Source: Gallibacterium salpingitidis
GTDB lineage: Bacteria; Pseudomonadota; Gammaproteobacteria; Enterobacterales; Pasteurellaceae
Assembly (NCBI RefSeq): GCF_001678495.1
Contig: NZ_JTJL01000005.1
Coordinates: 1 to 64,000, forward strand
Direction: 5' to 3'
Length of the DNA: 64,000 bases
Of the stretch, positions 1 through 10,334 are shown one piece after another. The notes under the pieces were generated by a model. It searched no databases, was not told the origin of the DNA, and was given only the letters and a program-made list of their open reading frames with translations. A program made the translations under genes and the position numbers. Each line of letters starts with the position of its first letter. Position 1 is the stretch's first letter.

Positions 1-3
1 AGG

Positions 4-36
4 ACGCTAGTTGAGGAATCGACTAGCGTTTTTTTA
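4..36 (+). terminator. Rho-independent terminator of an upstream gene
   Basis: An 8-bp stem, ACGCTAGT (4-11) pairing with ACTAGCGT (22-29), is followed by a run of T. It probably ends a + strand transcript that starts left of the window. Confidence 0.7.
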
Positions 37-146
37 TTTTTTGTGTTTTTTATTTTTTTATTTTGTGATTTTGGGTTTCTGTTTTTCTGTTTTTTTGATT
101 TCTATTTTTTGATTTTTATAGATGATTGGATTTTACTTAGGTTGTT

Positions 147-180
147 CCAATCACCAATCACCAATCACCAATCACCAATT
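147..180. repeat. Heptanucleotide tandem repeat (CCAATCA), about 4.8 copies
   Basis: Four perfect CCAATCA units run from 147 to 174, followed by a partial CCAATT. The repeat is not inside a recognisable gene. Short tandem repeats of this kind are known as slippage sites in Pasteurellaceae, but with so few copies and no associated reading frame a phase-variation role is only a possibility. Confidence 0.8.
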
Positions 181-311
181 ATCACCTTCTCTGTGTCTAT
201 TAAGCGACTAGTTGATTTTTGGATATGTGAATCCCTTCACTATTCATACCATTGAAATGGCTAAGGAAGAGAAGTTGTAGAAATGAACAAAGTAGGAAGG
301 AAAGAGAGAAA

Positions 312-341
312 AAAATTGCCACTTAAATCAGTGGCAATTTT
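312..341. terminator. Hairpin with A/T flanks, possible terminator
   Basis: AAAATTGCCACT (312-323) pairs with AGTGGCAATTTT (330-341) across a 6-nt loop, giving a 12-bp stem with A residues before it and T residues after. It could work in either direction. No gene is recognised just before it on either strand. Confidence 0.55.
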
Positions 342-480
342 ATAAATTATATGATGGATATAATAGTAGAAGAATGATTGCTAGAAAAGTGACTTAGAGC
401 TTTTTACTATAAGATTTCAACCATTTTTTCTGCACTTTTGTCTATTAGACCTCTATTAAGCTAAGACTTTATAGAATAAA

Positions 481-509
481 AAAGCGCTAACTTTTGAAGA
501 TTAGCGCTT
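481..509 (-). terminator. Terminator of ggt
   Basis: AAGCGCTAA (482-490) pairs with TTAGCGCTT (501-509). On the minus strand the stem is followed by a T run (the A tract just before 482), about 25 nt past the ggt stop codon. Confidence 0.75.
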
Positions 510-533
510 GAGATAAATAATAAATTTAAAGCA

Positions 534-2318
534 TTAGTATCCTAAAGTTTTTCCATCTGGGTTACGCGGATCTGAAGCTCCAAAGAATCCTTCATCTGTA
601 GATTGAATAATTTGCACTCTACCCATAGATGCTTTGGTGACAACCTTATAACCTTGTTGTTCTAATAGATGAATTGTATCAGGGCTAATACCTTCTTCGA
701 TACGTAATTCATCAGGTAACCATTGATGATGAACCCTTGGTGAAGAAATGGCTTCAGCAACATTCATTTTATAATCGATAGTGTTAAGGATACTTTGTAG
801 TACAGTAGTAATAATTCTTGCACCACCAGGGCTTCCTGTTACTAACCAAGGTTTATTGTCTTTCATTACAATGGTAGGTGTCATTGAGGAAAGTGGTCTT
901 TTCTTCGCATCGATAGCATTTGCGGTACCGCCAATTAGACCAAACGCATTTGGAACACCAGGTTTAGCAGAAAAATCATCCATTTCATTATTTAATAGAA
1001 TTCCAGTACCTTCCGCTACAATTCCGGTTCCGAAATTCAAATTCAGTGTATAAGTTACCGCAACGGCATTGCCAAATTTATCCATAATAGAATAGTGTGT
1101 TGTTTGATCACTTTCATATGGCTGAGGTTTACCAGGTTTTATTTCACTTGCTGGGACAATATGTTTATCAGAGATCTTCTTCGCTAATTCATCAGCATAT
1201 TTTTTCGAAATTAATCCTTTTAATGGGATTTTAACAAAATCAGGATCTCCTAAATATTCTGAGCGATCAGCGTAGGCTAATTTCATAGCTTCAGCGTAAT
1301 GTCTGATTGTTTTTGCACTATTAGCTCCATATTGTTGTAATGGATAGCGTTCTAGAATATTTAAGATTTGAATTAAGTGTGCACCACCAGAACTCGGAGG
1401 AGGCATAGTGACAATTTTGTATCCACGATATTCGCCTACGACAGGTTTTCTTTCTACGATTTGATAACCTTTCATATCTTCAAGTGAAATTAAACCGCCA
1501 TGTTTTTCCATTTCTTTGACGATCTTTTGCGCTATTTCTCCTTGATAGAAAGCTTCTGCACCTTGTTTAGCAATTAAACTAAGAGAGTGAGCCAAGTCGC
1601 GTTGTACCAATTTATCACCGCTTGCTAATGGTTTTCCATCTTTGAAGAAGATAGCTTTTGTGCTCTCCCATTTACCTAAATTATCTTTTTCAACTTCAAG
1701 AGTATCGGCTAATGTATCGCTCACTGTAAATCCATTTTCTGCCAATTTAATTGCAGGTGCGATTACTTTTTCTAGTGGCATGGTTCCCCATTTTTTCAAC
1801 GCATATTCCATACCAGCTACTGTGCCGGGAACACCGACAGCAAAATGGGTAAATAGTGATTTACCATCAATAACATTTCCTTTTTCATCTAAGTACATAT
1901 CCTTGTGTGCTTTTAATGGGGCAACTTCACGGAAATCAATTGCAAAATCTTCGCCAGATTTCGCATCATGTAGCACCATAAAACCGCCGCCTCCAATATT
2001 ACCAGCATTTGGTAATACTACAGCTAGGGCAAAACCGACAGCAACTGCAGCATCAACAGCGTTACCACCCTCTTTTAAAATAGCAAGTCCAACTTCAGTG
2101 GCAAGGTGTTGTTCTGTAGCGACCATACCTTGTTTGCCATAGACAGGATGGAAAATATCTTTGCTACTATCATAGCGTTGTGCAGCAGCTGTTGTTTGCT
2201 GAGTTGGTTGTGTCGTGGTAGGAGGGCTATTGTTAGCGGAAACGCTAAGACTGATTAAAGGTAATGCTAATAATAAAGTGAAGATATTCTTTTTCCAAGG
2301 ATGAGGATTTTTTTGCAT
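534..2318 (-). CDS. ggt: Gamma-glutamyltransferase (gamma-glutamyltranspeptidase), periplasmic
   Basis: This enzyme cleaves glutathione and other gamma-glutamyl compounds in the periplasm and transfers or hydrolyses the glutamyl group. The start at 2318 (MQKNPHPWKK) is chosen because AGGGAGAA lies just upstream; it gives 594 residues, the usual family length, and opens with a basic and hydrophobic signal peptide. The precursor is normally self-cleaved before a Thr. Here that residue is about Thr406 in the QTTHYS motif, separating large and small subunits. The oxyanion/substrate motif GSPGGARI follows near residue 495. It is a single gene with its own terminator, next to but apart from hfq. 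The family assignment is firm. Confidence 0.96.
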   Translation of the reverse strand: MQKNPHPWKKNIFTLLLALPLISLSVSANNSPPTTTQPTQQTTAAAQRYDSSKDIFHPVYGKQGMVATEQHLATEVGLAILKEGGNAVDAAVAVGFALAVVLPNAGNIGGGGFMVLHDAKSGEDFAIDFREVAPLKAHKDMYLDEKGNVIDGKSLFTHFAVGVPGTVAGMEYALKKWGTMPLEKVIAPAIKLAENGFTVSDTLADTLEVEKDNLGKWESTKAIFFKDGKPLASGDKLVQRDLAHSLSLIAKQGAEAFYQGEIAQKIVKEMEKHGGLISLEDMKGYQIVERKPVVGEYRGYKIVTMPPPSSGGAHLIQILNILERYPLQQYGANSAKTIRHYAEAMKLAYADRSEYLGDPDFVKIPLKGLISKKYADELAKKISDKHIVPASEIKPGKPQPYESDQTTHYSIMDKFGNAVAVTYTLNLNFGTGIVAEGTGILLNNEMDDFSAKPGVPNAFGLIGGTANAIDAKKRPLSSMTPTIVMKDNKPWLVTGSPGGARIITTVLQSILNTIDYKMNVAEAISSPRVHHQWLPDELRIEEGISPDTIHLLEQQGYKVVTKASMGRVQIIQSTDEGFFGASDPRNPDGKTLGY

Positions 2319-2485
2319 AGGATTCTCCCTAAAGTGAGTTAGATGAAAAAGAAATCTATTTTTAACAAATAAGTTACTTTGTTGCAACAATAAAAATATT
2401 TACGTAACAATAATAATTATAAGAAGAAATTGGCTGTTTGGTGATATAAGTAAGAGGAGGATTATATTATTTAACAAATAACAAA

Positions 2486-2516
2486 AGATTTCCTTATTAA
2501 TAGTATAAGGAAATCT
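2486..2516 (-). terminator. Terminator of hfq
   Basis: AGATTTCCTTAT (2486-2497) pairs with ATAAGGAAATCT (2505-2516). Read on the minus strand it is followed by TTTTG and lies about 30 nt after the hfq stop codon. Confidence 0.7.
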
Positions 2517-2543
2517 TAGCAAGAATGATGAGATGAAGTGAAA

Positions 2544-2825
2544 TTATTCTTCTTCAGTAGTAATAATGTCAGCAGATTCTTCTTGTGTAGCAGATCCATT
2601 AGATTGATGATTATGGTGTGCAATTGCACGTGCAGGCACTACAGTAGAAATAGCGTGTTTATATACCATTTGGCTGACAGTATTTTTAAGAAGAATGACG
2701 AATTGGTCAAAAGATTCAATTTGTCCTTGTAGTTTAATACCGTTTACTAGGTAGATTGAAACAGGAATACGTTCACGACGAAGTGCATTTAAATAAGGAT
2801 CTTGTAATGATTGTCCTTTTGCCAT
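2544..2825 (-). CDS. hfq: RNA chaperone Hfq
   Basis: Hfq is a hexameric Sm-like protein that pairs small RNAs with mRNAs. The 93-residue product has the full Sm fold: the [16 protein letters not shown] Sm1 region (about residues 7-22), the [10 protein letters not shown] strand, and the Sm2 motif with VYKHAIST (Tyr-Lys-His). The C-terminal tail is short and ends in a Glu-rich stretch, which differs from the long tail of E. coli Hfq. AAAAGGAAAAGAAA precedes the start as ribosome binding site. Hfq follows miaA as in E. coli, but hflX/K/C are not next to it; hflKC lie at 52-54 kb. Confidence 0.97.
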   Translation of the reverse strand: MAKGQSLQDPYLNALRRERIPVSIYLVNGIKLQGQIESFDQFVILLKNTVSQMVYKHAISTVVPARAIAHHNHQSNGSATQEESADIITTEEE

Positions 2826-2986
2826 TTTCTTTTCCTTTTTGGTTAAAATGCTAATAATCTTGCAAAAATCTTAGTTTTTGATGTTGTGTAACGGATGAAA
2901 CTAAGAAGCCAAAACGCTTGAAAGCCCGCGTAACAATATAACAGTAATATTTTGTTATGTCATCCCTGAAATTGCAAGATTCTTTG

Positions 2987-3928
2987 TTAAGTTTCGATTT
3001 GTGTTATTTTTTCAAGAATTGTTAGTTTAGCTTGTTCAATATTTAAGCTGTCTAACCAAATAATTGGAGAATTCCAACCACGCAGCCAAGTAATTTGTCG
3101 TTTTGCTAATTGTCTTGTAGCACAGATGCTACGATATACCATTTCATCGTAATCATATTTACCTTGTAAAAATTCCCACATTTGGCGATATCCTACGCAG
3201 CGAATAGAGGGTAAATCCAGATGAAGATCATTTCTTTGATAAAGTTTTTCCACTTCTTGTTGGAAACCTTGTGCTAGCATTTGATGGAAACGTATTTCGA
3301 TACGTTGATGTAAAACGCTTCTATCTTGAGGTGCAATCGCAAATTGTAATAATTGATATGGTAACGGCTCACCCTTTTGTTCGGTTAAGTCTGTTAGTGA
3401 TTTCCCAGTGAGATAATAGACCTCTAATGCACGATTAATTCTTTGTGGATCATTTGGGTGAATACGTAGTGCCGCTTGCGGATCGACTTGTGCCAATTCT
3501 TGATGTAATGCTTGCCAACCTAATTGTTGTGCCTTATTTTCTATTTCTGCTCTAATTATTGGGTTAGCTTGCGGTAGCGGTGAGAGCCCTTCAAGCAAGG
3601 CTTTATAGTACAACATAGTGCCGCCAACTAGCAGTGGGATTTTCCCTTTTGCGCTAATTTCTTGCATTGCTTGCAATGCATCAAGACGAAAATCAGCAGC
3701 CGAATAACTTTCGGCAGGATCCTTAATATCAATTAATCGATGTGGTGTTTCTGCGAGTTCTTCAGCAGTAGGTTTGGCTGTACCAATATCCATACCACGA
3801 TAAATAAGCGCAGAATCAACACTAATAATTTCACAAGGTATTTCTTTACTGAGTTGAATAGCTAATCCCGTTTTGCCAGAAGCTGTTGGTCCCATTAAGA
3901 AAAGAGCGAGTGGCTTAGTTGTCATCAT
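2987..3928 (-). CDS. miaA: tRNA dimethylallyltransferase MiaA
   Basis: MiaA adds a dimethylallyl group to N6 of A37 in tRNAs that read codons starting with U, the first step to ms2i6A. The 313-residue protein has the P-loop GPTASGKT near residue 13, the [16 protein letters not shown] substrate loop, and the family C-terminal ITWLRGW segment. The start overlaps the end of mutL by 14 nt, indicating translational coupling. The order mutL-miaA-hfq matches E. coli. A 160-nt gap separates it from hfq, so hfq probably also has its own promoter there. Confidence 0.97.
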   Translation of the reverse strand: MMTTKPLALFLMGPTASGKTGLAIQLSKEIPCEIISVDSALIYRGMDIGTAKPTAEELAETPHRLIDIKDPAESYSAADFRLDALQAMQEISAKGKIPLLVGGTMLYYKALLEGLSPLPQANPIIRAEIENKAQQLGWQALHQELAQVDPQAALRIHPNDPQRINRALEVYYLTGKSLTDLTEQKGEPLPYQLLQFAIAPQDRSVLHQRIEIRFHQMLAQGFQQEVEKLYQRNDLHLDLPSIRCVGYRQMWEFLQGKYDYDEMVYRSICATRQLAKRQITWLRGWNSPIIWLDSLNIEQAKLTILEKITQIET

Positions 3929-5795
3929 TAATCTCCTTTAAGTAAGGGGTTAAGTCGATTTCTGTACTGGCAGCTAAAATGAGATTGCTATTATGAGCAG
4001 CTTGTTGTTCTATATTTTGAATTAGATTGATTGCATCAGCTAACACACTAATTGGTGTGAAGATAACTTGTTGGCAAATTGCTTGTATAAAGTTGGCAAA
4101 CGTCGCAATCTCAGAATTTAATAATGAGATAGTTAATTGTTGTAGGTTTTGATGACGCAAGAAAGTCGCAATATGAGTAATGGTAATGCGATCGTTATAG
4201 CGTTGTATTGTAAAACCTGCTTGTTGAAAATAGGTTTGGTACTTTTCGTAATGAGATAACTGTGTTTTATCCAATTGAAATGTAATTGGAATCAGTAAAG
4301 CTTGGCATACCTTGTTGCTATCTTGTAATTGTTGGATACAAGCGAGTTTCTGTAACTTGTTTGTTGAAAGGAGATACATTTTGTCATAATGCTGCAAACA
4401 GACATAACCCTGCGGTAATAGAGTTAATACTTTTAAATGCTCTGTTGTTGAGTTGGGTTGAGTTGCGGCAGTTACAGAGATATTATTCTGCTGATCAATG
4501 ATGTTTGATGAAGGTAGTTCTGTGATTGTGTCTAGATCATTCGTTTGTACCGCTTGGTGTGCAGCTTGTATGAAGTGAGCATATTGTTGGAAAGCGGCTT
4601 TATCATTAGTTTTTGCTGAACTGGTGTAATTTCTTGGTTGGTTAAAAATATTTTTACCCGCAGCAGAACGGTTTTGTGGCAATGCTGAAAAACGTTCTGT
4701 TGCTGTTACGGAATGATACGAACTAGTGGGTTCAGCAGCTATTTCATTTTGTGTTGGTATTTCAATTTGCTCATCAACATCATCTGATAATAATTGACTG
4801 CTTTGTGCTAAAGCATTACTAACACCTTGTAGAATAAAATCGTGCACTAATCGTGATTGGTGAAAACGGACTTCGTGTTTTGTTGGGTGAACATTAACAT
4901 CGACTAAGGTTGGATCTATTTCTAAAAACAGTACAAAAGCCGGATATTGTTCTGTTGATAGATAATCGGCATAAGCCTGACGTAAGGCATGCAAAATCAC
5001 CTTATCTTTCATCATACGACCATTTACATAGCTATAATTAAAATCATTTTGTGAGCGATAAAACTGTGGTGCGGCAATCCAGCCATGTAAATACATATCA
5101 TCATATTGCCAATCAATGCGTAATGCGTGTTCAGTAAAATCTTGGCCGCAAATGGCAGCAAGTCGTTTTAATTGTGAGGCAATATCATTAGCAGGTTTAT
5201 ATTGATGAATGAGTTTTCCATTATGAGTCAAAATAAAATGGATGGTAGGTTTTGCCAGCGCAATTCGTTTTACTACTTCATCAATATGAGCAAATTCAGT
5301 TTTTTCAGAACGTAAAAATTTACGGCGTGCTGGTGTGTTAAAAAAGAGATTAGCCACTTCAACGGTTGTGCCTACAGGATGAGAAGCTGGGATAATGGTC
5401 GCTTCCATCTCTTGCCCTTGTGCATAGACTTGCCACGCTTCGTTCTGTTCGGCGGTACGAGAAGTTAAAGTCAGACGCGAAACTGAACTAATACTGGCTA
5501 AAGCCTCTCCGCGAAACCCTAAGCTAAGAATATGTTCTAAATCGTCTAATGTCGCAATTTTACTGGTGGCGTGGCGCATCAAAGAGAGTTTTAATTCCTC
5601 TTTTGGAATGCCATAACCATTATCTCTAATACGAATTAAGTGACTGCCACTTTGTTCAATATCGATTTGAATCTTACTAGCACCAGCATCAAGGCTATTT
5701 TCGACAAGCTCTTTAACCACAGAAGCAGGACGTTCGACAACCTCTCCAGCGGCAATCTGATTAGCAAGTAATGGTGGCAAAATTTGAATTGGCAT
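3915..5795 (-). CDS. mutL: DNA mismatch repair protein MutL
   Basis: MutL is the GHKL ATPase that links MutS mismatch recognition to MutH and UvrD. The N-terminal ATPase domain (about residues 1-330) shows the GHKL motifs: [18 protein letters not shown] and [11 protein letters not shown] Ser/Gln/Asn-rich linker (about 340-440) leads into the C-terminal dimerisation domain. The 626 residues are typical. I see no DQHAAxERxxYE endonuclease motif, as expected for a species with MutH-type repair. The gene starts 2 nt after the amiB stop and overlaps miaA. Confidence 0.97.
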   Translation of the reverse strand: MPIQILPPLLANQIAAGEVVERPASVVKELVENSLDAGASKIQIDIEQSGSHLIRIRDNGYGIPKEELKLSLMRHATSKIATLDDLEHILSLGFRGEALASISSVSRLTLTSRTAEQNEAWQVYAQGQEMEATIIPASHPVGTTVEVANLFFNTPARRKFLRSEKTEFAHIDEVVKRIALAKPTIHFILTHNGKLIHQYKPANDIASQLKRLAAICGQDFTEHALRIDWQYDDMYLHGWIAAPQFYRSQNDFNYSYVNGRMMKDKVILHALRQAYADYLSTEQYPAFVLFLEIDPTLVDVNVHPTKHEVRFHQSRLVHDFILQGVSNALAQSSQLLSDDVDEQIEIPTQNEIAAEPTSSYHSVTATERFSALPQNRSAAGKNIFNQPRNYTSSAKTNDKAAFQQYAHFIQAAHQAVQTNDLDTITELPSSNIIDQQNNISVTAATQPNSTTEHLKVLTLLPQGYVCLQHYDKMYLLSTNKLQKLACIQQLQDSNKVCQALLIPITFQLDKTQLSHYEKYQTYFQQAGFTIQRYNDRITITHIATFLRHQNLQQLTISLLNSEIATFANFIQAICQQVIFTPISVLADAINLIQNIEQQAAHNSNLILAASTEIDLTPYLKEINDDN

Positions 5796-5797
5796 AA

Positions 5798-7216
5798 TTA
5801 TTTCTCTTTCAAACGTATTTTTTGTCCAACCAATAAATGATCTGGATTGAGCTTAGGATTAAGTTTCAATAGTTGGTTGATAGAAATATTATAAGTACGA
5901 GAAATTTGATATAGCGTTTCATCCTTACCTACGATATGGAATTCTGGCATTGCTGCATCATGTTTTTTCTGTGCCGTTGATTTTGGAATAGGCACAATAT
6001 TCACCAAATTATTTTTACGATAATCAACCAAGCCATTATAAATAGCACGTGCAATTTGGCGACGATAGGTTAAGGTATTTAATTTCTGTTCTTCAATTTT
6101 GTTACTTACGAATCCTGTTTCTACTAGTACAGATGGAATATCAGGCGCACGCAGTACACCTAAACTCGCATGTTGAGGATCTTTACGGCTTAATTGCGTA
6201 ATTTGCCCAAAGCGGCGCAAAATGTTGTCGCCTAATTCATAGCCAACACGTTGTGAATGACCAAATTGTAAATCTAAAACGGTTTGATCAAGATATTTTT
6301 CATTATGTGTGGACAATACATTACCAGCACCACCTAATAATTCAGATTGTTTTTCATGATCTTCAAGCCATTTACCCATTTCATTATTGGCACGACGGTT
6401 AGAGAGTACCCAGACAGAAGCGCCTTTTGGGGCAGTGCTTGGTGCTGAGTCAGCATGGATTGAAATTAAAAAGTTAGCTTTATATTTACGTGCAATATCA
6501 GAACGATTTGGTACGGAAATAAAATAATCTCCATTACGAGTTAAAACCGCCTTAAAATTTGGATCTCGATCTAAAAGAGCTTTCAACTCTTTAGCAATGG
6601 AAAGCGTAATATTTTTTTCTTTTACTTTTAATATCTTGCCAATAGCGCCAGGATCTTTACCACCATGACCTGGATCAATCGCGACGACGTATGGCGCTGA
6701 GCGAGATGGAGTTTTAGTGACAACAGGCAATACGTTATCGCTTTCATTGTTATCTTGCTGATGTACAGCATTGTTATTACTGCTTTTTGTGGTTTTACTG
6801 TTTTGACTATTCTTTTTATTATCAACAGCACCTTTTGGATTAGGAATTTTTACAGAAATACCATTTTTATTATTAATAAAAACAGCACGTGTTGTTTGTT
6901 CTAAATAGATAACAATCCGTAAATTATTAGGACGATTCGATTTATTTTGTTCAATTTTTTGTACGTTACTATTATTGGTTCGAGGCAAGATACCTGAACG
7001 AGTTTGGCTGTTAACAAAATCAATAACTAACCTATTAGGTTTTTCTAGATAAAAATAACTGTATTTGCTTGGTAAGTTAAAGCGAAAATCTACTCTTGTT
7101 TCTTTAGTTGTATTACGGATATTAACGGAAGTTAGCGTACCAGCGAAACTTGATAGGCTAAAGGTAAAACATAAAATGGTGATTAACCAATAAGTTAATG
7201 TTGTGATTTTTCTCAT
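5798..7216 (-). CDS. amiB: N-acetylmuramoyl-L-alanine amidase, AmiB type
   Basis: This periplasmic zinc amidase cuts the stem peptide from N-acetylmuramic acid to split daughter cells. The domain order is: signal peptide (1-25), AMIN domain (about 27-130), a Ser/Asn-rich linker, Amidase_3 domain (about 175-400) and a C-terminal LysM domain (about 427-470, containing [15 protein letters not shown]). Zinc and catalytic motifs are visible: [21 protein letters not shown] and the VETGFVSN glutamate. The EnvC/NlpD-responsive insert is present between them. The gene lies between tsaE and mutL as in E. coli, so AmiB is preferred over AmiA/C. Confidence 0.95.
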   Translation of the reverse strand: MRKITTLTYWLITILCFTFSLSSFAGTLTSVNIRNTTKETRVDFRFNLPSKYSYFYLEKPNRLVIDFVNSQTRSGILPRTNNSNVQKIEQNKSNRPNNLRIVIYLEQTTRAVFINNKNGISVKIPNPKGAVDNKKNSQNSKTTKSSNNNAVHQQDNNESDNVLPVVTKTPSRSAPYVVAIDPGHGGKDPGAIGKILKVKEKNITLSIAKELKALLDRDPNFKAVLTRNGDYFISVPNRSDIARKYKANFLISIHADSAPSTAPKGASVWVLSNRRANNEMGKWLEDHEKQSELLGGAGNVLSTHNEKYLDQTVLDLQFGHSQRVGYELGDNILRRFGQITQLSRKDPQHASLGVLRAPDIPSVLVETGFVSNKIEEQKLNTLTYRRQIARAIYNGLVDYRKNNLVNIVPIPKSTAQKKHDAAMPEFHIVGKDETLYQISRTYNISINQLLKLNPKLNPDHLLVGQKIRLKEK

Positions 7217-7272
7217 CTTTTTCTTTTATTTCAATAAGCTATTTGGATTTTTCTAGATAAAGTGGCGAATAA

Positions 7273-7758
7273 TTATTTTGCTTGATCTCTATTTAAAGCG
7301 CAAACAATTTGCTCAGCAGCAACGGAATTTGCTGTTAAAGTAATTTCACGTGCATTGCCTTGATAATTAATAGTAATAAATAAATCGGCAGGAGGAATAA
7401 TATCGCCACCTTTTTCAGGCCATTCAAGTAAGCAGAGCGTATTTTGGCGAAAATATTCACGAAAACCAATAAATTCTAATTCTTCAGGATCACTAAGTCG
7501 ATAGAGATCAAAGTGATAAATGCTTTTATTAGCCAAATGATACTCTTCCACTAAAGCATATGTAGGACTTTTAACATTACCTTGATATCCCATATTTTGA
7601 ATAATTGCACGAGTAAGTGTAGTTTTACCTGCACCAAGCTGCCCATTAAGATAAATAACAAAATTTGCGGTTTGTGTAGCCAATAGTTGACTTAATTTTT
7701 GACCAAAGGCAAGGGTTGCTTCTTCATTTTCAAGAAAAGTATTGAATATTGATGCCAT
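7273..7758 (-). CDS. tsaE: tRNA threonylcarbamoyladenosine biosynthesis ATPase TsaE
   Basis: TsaE is the ATPase partner of TsaBD in making t6A37 of ANN-decoding tRNAs. At 161 residues it has the expected size. The Walker A motif GQLGAGKTTLTR is near residue 40, and SPTYALVEEYH, HFDLYRL and LLEWPEKG follow in the usual order. It opens the minus-strand run tsaE-amiB-mutL-miaA-hfq. A 262-nt gap separates it from the oppositely directed LysR gene. Confidence 0.96.
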   Translation of the reverse strand: MASIFNTFLENEEATLAFGQKLSQLLATQTANFVIYLNGQLGAGKTTLTRAIIQNMGYQGNVKSPTYALVEEYHLANKSIYHFDLYRLSDPEELEFIGFREYFRQNTLCLLEWPEKGGDIIPPADLFITINYQGNAREITLTANSVAAEQIVCALNRDQAK

Positions 7759-8020
7759 AAAACTCCCTATAATTTAAAGAAATTGAGGTAATGCTTGATT
7801 TTAGGGGCGCTTATCATAGCAAAAAATTGACAAAAATGGTGAAATCGTTATCAGACAATTTGCAAATTGTATCTGGTAGATTTTGCTTAAGTTAAAAAAG
7901 CCAAATTTAGCGATATTTTGTTTAAAGTTAATTTTTATCGATAAGATGGATTGTAAATTGTGATCAGCAAAACTAAACTGTGAATTGATAAGATTTAGAA
8001 CAGTGATCGAGGCAATAGAA

Positions 8021-8938
8021 ATGCTTAGTTTCCGGAAGTACCCGTCCACGACGGCGATGCAATGTTTTGAAACTGCAGCAAGACATTTAAGTTTTACTAA
8101 AGCAGCGCAAGAATTGCATATGACACAAAGTGCAGTCAGTAAACAAGTTGCTCAATTAGAAGAGTTATTAAGGCTACAATTATTTCAACGTTCCTCACAA
8201 AGTTTATATTTAACGCCAGTAGGTAAAAAATATTATCTGGAAGTCGAAAAAATATTAAAGCAAATTGAATTATCAACGATTGATGTGATGGCGCATGGCG
8301 CAGAAACAGAAACGATCAAAATTATTGCTCATCCCACATTTTGTGCAAGATGGTTAATTCCTGCATTAAAAGGTTTTAGTAAAGCTCACCCAAATATTCA
8401 TTTAGATGTAAAAGAGTTAACACAATCCTTTTTTTCTGAGGATCATGTTTTAGATATTGCATTTTTGCATGGAGATGGTGTGTGGTCTGGTATGGAAGCG
8501 ATCCAATTATTTGAAGAAGAAATGATCGTGGTTTGCCGTCCAGATTATTTAGAAAAACCACTAACTAGTTTATGCGAGATCAATAGTTATGTCTTATTGC
8601 AATCTAATTCGCGTCCGAGTGATTGGTACTATTATTTTGAACGGCAAGGTGTAAATTCAAATTGTTCGTTTATTGGCCCGCGATTTGAAACTTTTTATGC
8701 GTGTATTACTGCAGCAGAATTAGGTTGTGGTATCGCATTAGTACCAAAGATTATGGTGAAAAATGAATTATTGACAGGGAAATTAATAAAAGCCTGGGAT
8801 TATGAAATGAAAAATATGGGCAATTATTATTTGGCTTATCCTTGTCATAAAGGCAGTATGCCCAAAGTAAAAGTGATGATTGAGTGGGTAAAAAATTACA
8901 TAGAAAAAACTAACAAAGAAAAAATGGAATGTAGTTAA
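8021..8938 (+). CDS. LysR-family transcriptional regulator (GcvA-like) at the head of the lysine/pipecolate cluster
   Basis: A 305-residue LysR-type regulator. The winged helix-turn-helix is at about residues 12-70 (FTKAAQELHMTQSAVSKQV), followed by a periplasmic-binding-like effector domain with EMIVVCRP and GCGIALVPKIMV. The ATG at 8021 is preferred to the in-frame TTG at 7985 because GAGG lies upstream and the length matches the GcvA group. It stands 74 nt before the aminotransferase on the same strand, without a clear terminator between them. In Pseudomonas putida a LysR gene also sits between amaB and hglS. I infer that this one controls the cluster in response to a lysine-pathway intermediate; the effector cannot be read from the sequence. 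Confidence 0.9.
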   Translation: MLSFRKYPSTTAMQCFETAARHLSFTKAAQELHMTQSAVSKQVAQLEELLRLQLFQRSSQSLYLTPVGKKYYLEVEKILKQIELSTIDVMAHGAETETIKIIAHPTFCARWLIPALKGFSKAHPNIHLDVKELTQSFFSEDHVLDIAFLHGDGVWSGMEAIQLFEEEMIVVCRPDYLEKPLTSLCEINSYVLLQSNSRPSDWYYYFERQGVNSNCSFIGPRFETFYACITAAELGCGIALVPKIMVKNELLTGKLIKAWDYEMKNMGNYYLAYPCHKGSMPKVKVMIEWVKNYIEKTNKEKMECS

Positions 8939-9012
8939 GACAATAATTCGTTTGCTGACGATAGGGGCGGTTTCTACAATGAAATGACTCTATCAAGCAA
9001 AGGATTATCGTT

Positions 9013-10284
9013 ATGACTAATCAACAATACCATATTACAGATGCATTAACGACAGTGCATCCAATTACCTTAGTACGCGGCCAAAATGCAGAAGTTTGGG
9101 ATGATAAAGGCAATAGATATATCGATTTTATTGGCGGTATCGGTGTTTTAAATTTTGGCCATCTCAATCCTAAAATTACCTCAGCAATTCATGCTCAAGT
9201 CGATAAATTAATCCATTACGCCTACAACGCGGTAGGACATCAACCTTATCAAGAATTAATGCCTAAATTATGTGAATTGGTACCAATTAATGCACCACTT
9301 GCCGGAATGTTTACCAATTGTGGCGCAGAGGCAACAGAAAATGCGTTAAAAGTGGCGCGTATGAAAACGGGTAAGGTAGGTGTGATTGCGTTTGATGGTG
9401 GTTTCCATGGACGTACCTTAGCAGCGGTCAATTTAAACGGTAAAGTTGCGCCTTATAAAAAATCGTTAGGCCCATTAGCAAGTTGTGTTTATCACATTCC
9501 TTATCCGAGTGTTTGTAATGGAGTGAGTGTTCAAACTGCGAAAGATGCGTTGCAGCGTTTATTTGCGATTGAAACTGATATTGACAATATTGGCGCAGTC
9601 ATTGTCGAGCCAGTATTAGGTGAAGGCGGTTTTATTCCATTAGATCCGGAATTTGCTAAGTATCTGCGTCAATTCTGTGATGAACATGGCATTGTCTTGA
9701 TTTTAGATGAAATCCAAGCTGGATTTGGTAGAACGGGTAAACCTTTTGCTTTTATGCACTTAGGTATCGAACCAGATTTAATTCTATTAGCAAAAAGTAT
9801 TGCTGGCGGATTACCTCTTGGCGCATTAATTGGTAGAGCGGAATTATTAAATGGATTACCAAAAGGTGCTTTAGGCGGTACTTATTCAGGTAATCCTGTA
9901 GCTTGTGCAGCAGCATTGGCTGTTATTGAAATTATGCAAGGCGACACAATTTGGCAACAAGCAAAAACGTATGAAGATATTTTGGTTAGCACATATCAAC
10001 GTTGGAAATCAGAGAATATTTCTCCTTGGTTAGGTGAAATGACTGGTGTTGGTGCAATGCGTGGGATCACATTAGAACATGCGGAATATGGTTATGGTAC
10101 AGCAGTGATGCCGCAATTACTTACTGCTGCGCGTGAAGCAGGGCTATTGCTAATGCCGAGTGGTAAATATCGTCATATTATCCGTTTATTACCACCATTA
10201 ACAATTGAGCCAGAACTTTTAGTTAAGGGATTGGCGATATTTGAAGAAGCCTTAAAAACATTGCCGCATACAATATCAGCGTAA
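9013..10284 (+). CDS. Class III PLP aminotransferase, probable 2-aminoadipate transaminase
   Basis: A 423-residue fold-type I PLP enzyme of the GabT/ArgD group. Visible are the cofactor loop TNCGAEATENALKVAR (about 101-116), the GGFHGRTL segment (129-136), Asp232 in LDEIQAGFGRTG, and the PLP lysine, Lys261 in LLAKSIAGG. By family alone it would be annotated as 4-aminobutyrate aminotransferase. No succinate-semialdehyde dehydrogenase is nearby, and the gene stands 50 nt before hglS, whose substrate is 2-oxoadipate. I therefore infer that it converts L-2-aminoadipate to 2-oxoadipate, as the GabT-like PP_4108 does in P. putida. GABA or 5-aminovalerate as substrate is the main alternative. Confidence 0.85.
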   Translation: MTNQQYHITDALTTVHPITLVRGQNAEVWDDKGNRYIDFIGGIGVLNFGHLNPKITSAIHAQVDKLIHYAYNAVGHQPYQELMPKLCELVPINAPLAGMFTNCGAEATENALKVARMKTGKVGVIAFDGGFHGRTLAAVNLNGKVAPYKKSLGPLASCVYHIPYPSVCNGVSVQTAKDALQRLFAIETDIDNIGAVIVEPVLGEGGFIPLDPEFAKYLRQFCDEHGIVLILDEIQAGFGRTGKPFAFMHLGIEPDLILLAKSIAGGLPLGALIGRAELLNGLPKGALGGTYSGNPVACAAALAVIEIMQGDTIWQQAKTYEDILVSTYQRWKSENISPWLGEMTGVGAMRGITLEHAEYGYGTAVMPQLLTAAREAGLLLMPSGKYRHIIRLLPPLTIEPELLVKGLAIFEEALKTLPHTISA

Positions 10285-10334
10285 TGTAATCCTATTTGAA
10301 CACAACTAATTTTGTCAGTGAAAAGGAGAGAAAT

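Larger units (their letters stand above)
1..533. other. Non-coding, T-rich stretch before ggt
   Basis: No credible gene is visible here. Positions 29-130 are extremely T-rich on the + strand and could only encode a low-complexity Phe-rich peptide. A heptamer repeat (147-180) and three hairpins (4-36, 312-341, 481-509) are listed separately. The stretch from about 342 to 480 shows nothing I can name. The 4-36 hairpin looks like the terminator of a + strand gene ending just outside the window. Confidence 0.6.

Noticed and set aside
147-180. CRISPR-like repeat
   Set aside because: Seven-base units with no spacers; a simple tandem repeat.
43-255. 70-residue Phe-rich reading frame on the + strand
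   Set aside because: It is a by-product of the T tract and heptamer repeat; no ribosome binding site and no protein-like composition.
9013-10284. Annotation as a GABA shunt aminotransferase
   Set aside because: No succinate-semialdehyde dehydrogenase or GABA permease is present; the neighbouring aldehyde dehydrogenase is AmaB-like and the next gene uses 2-oxoadipate.
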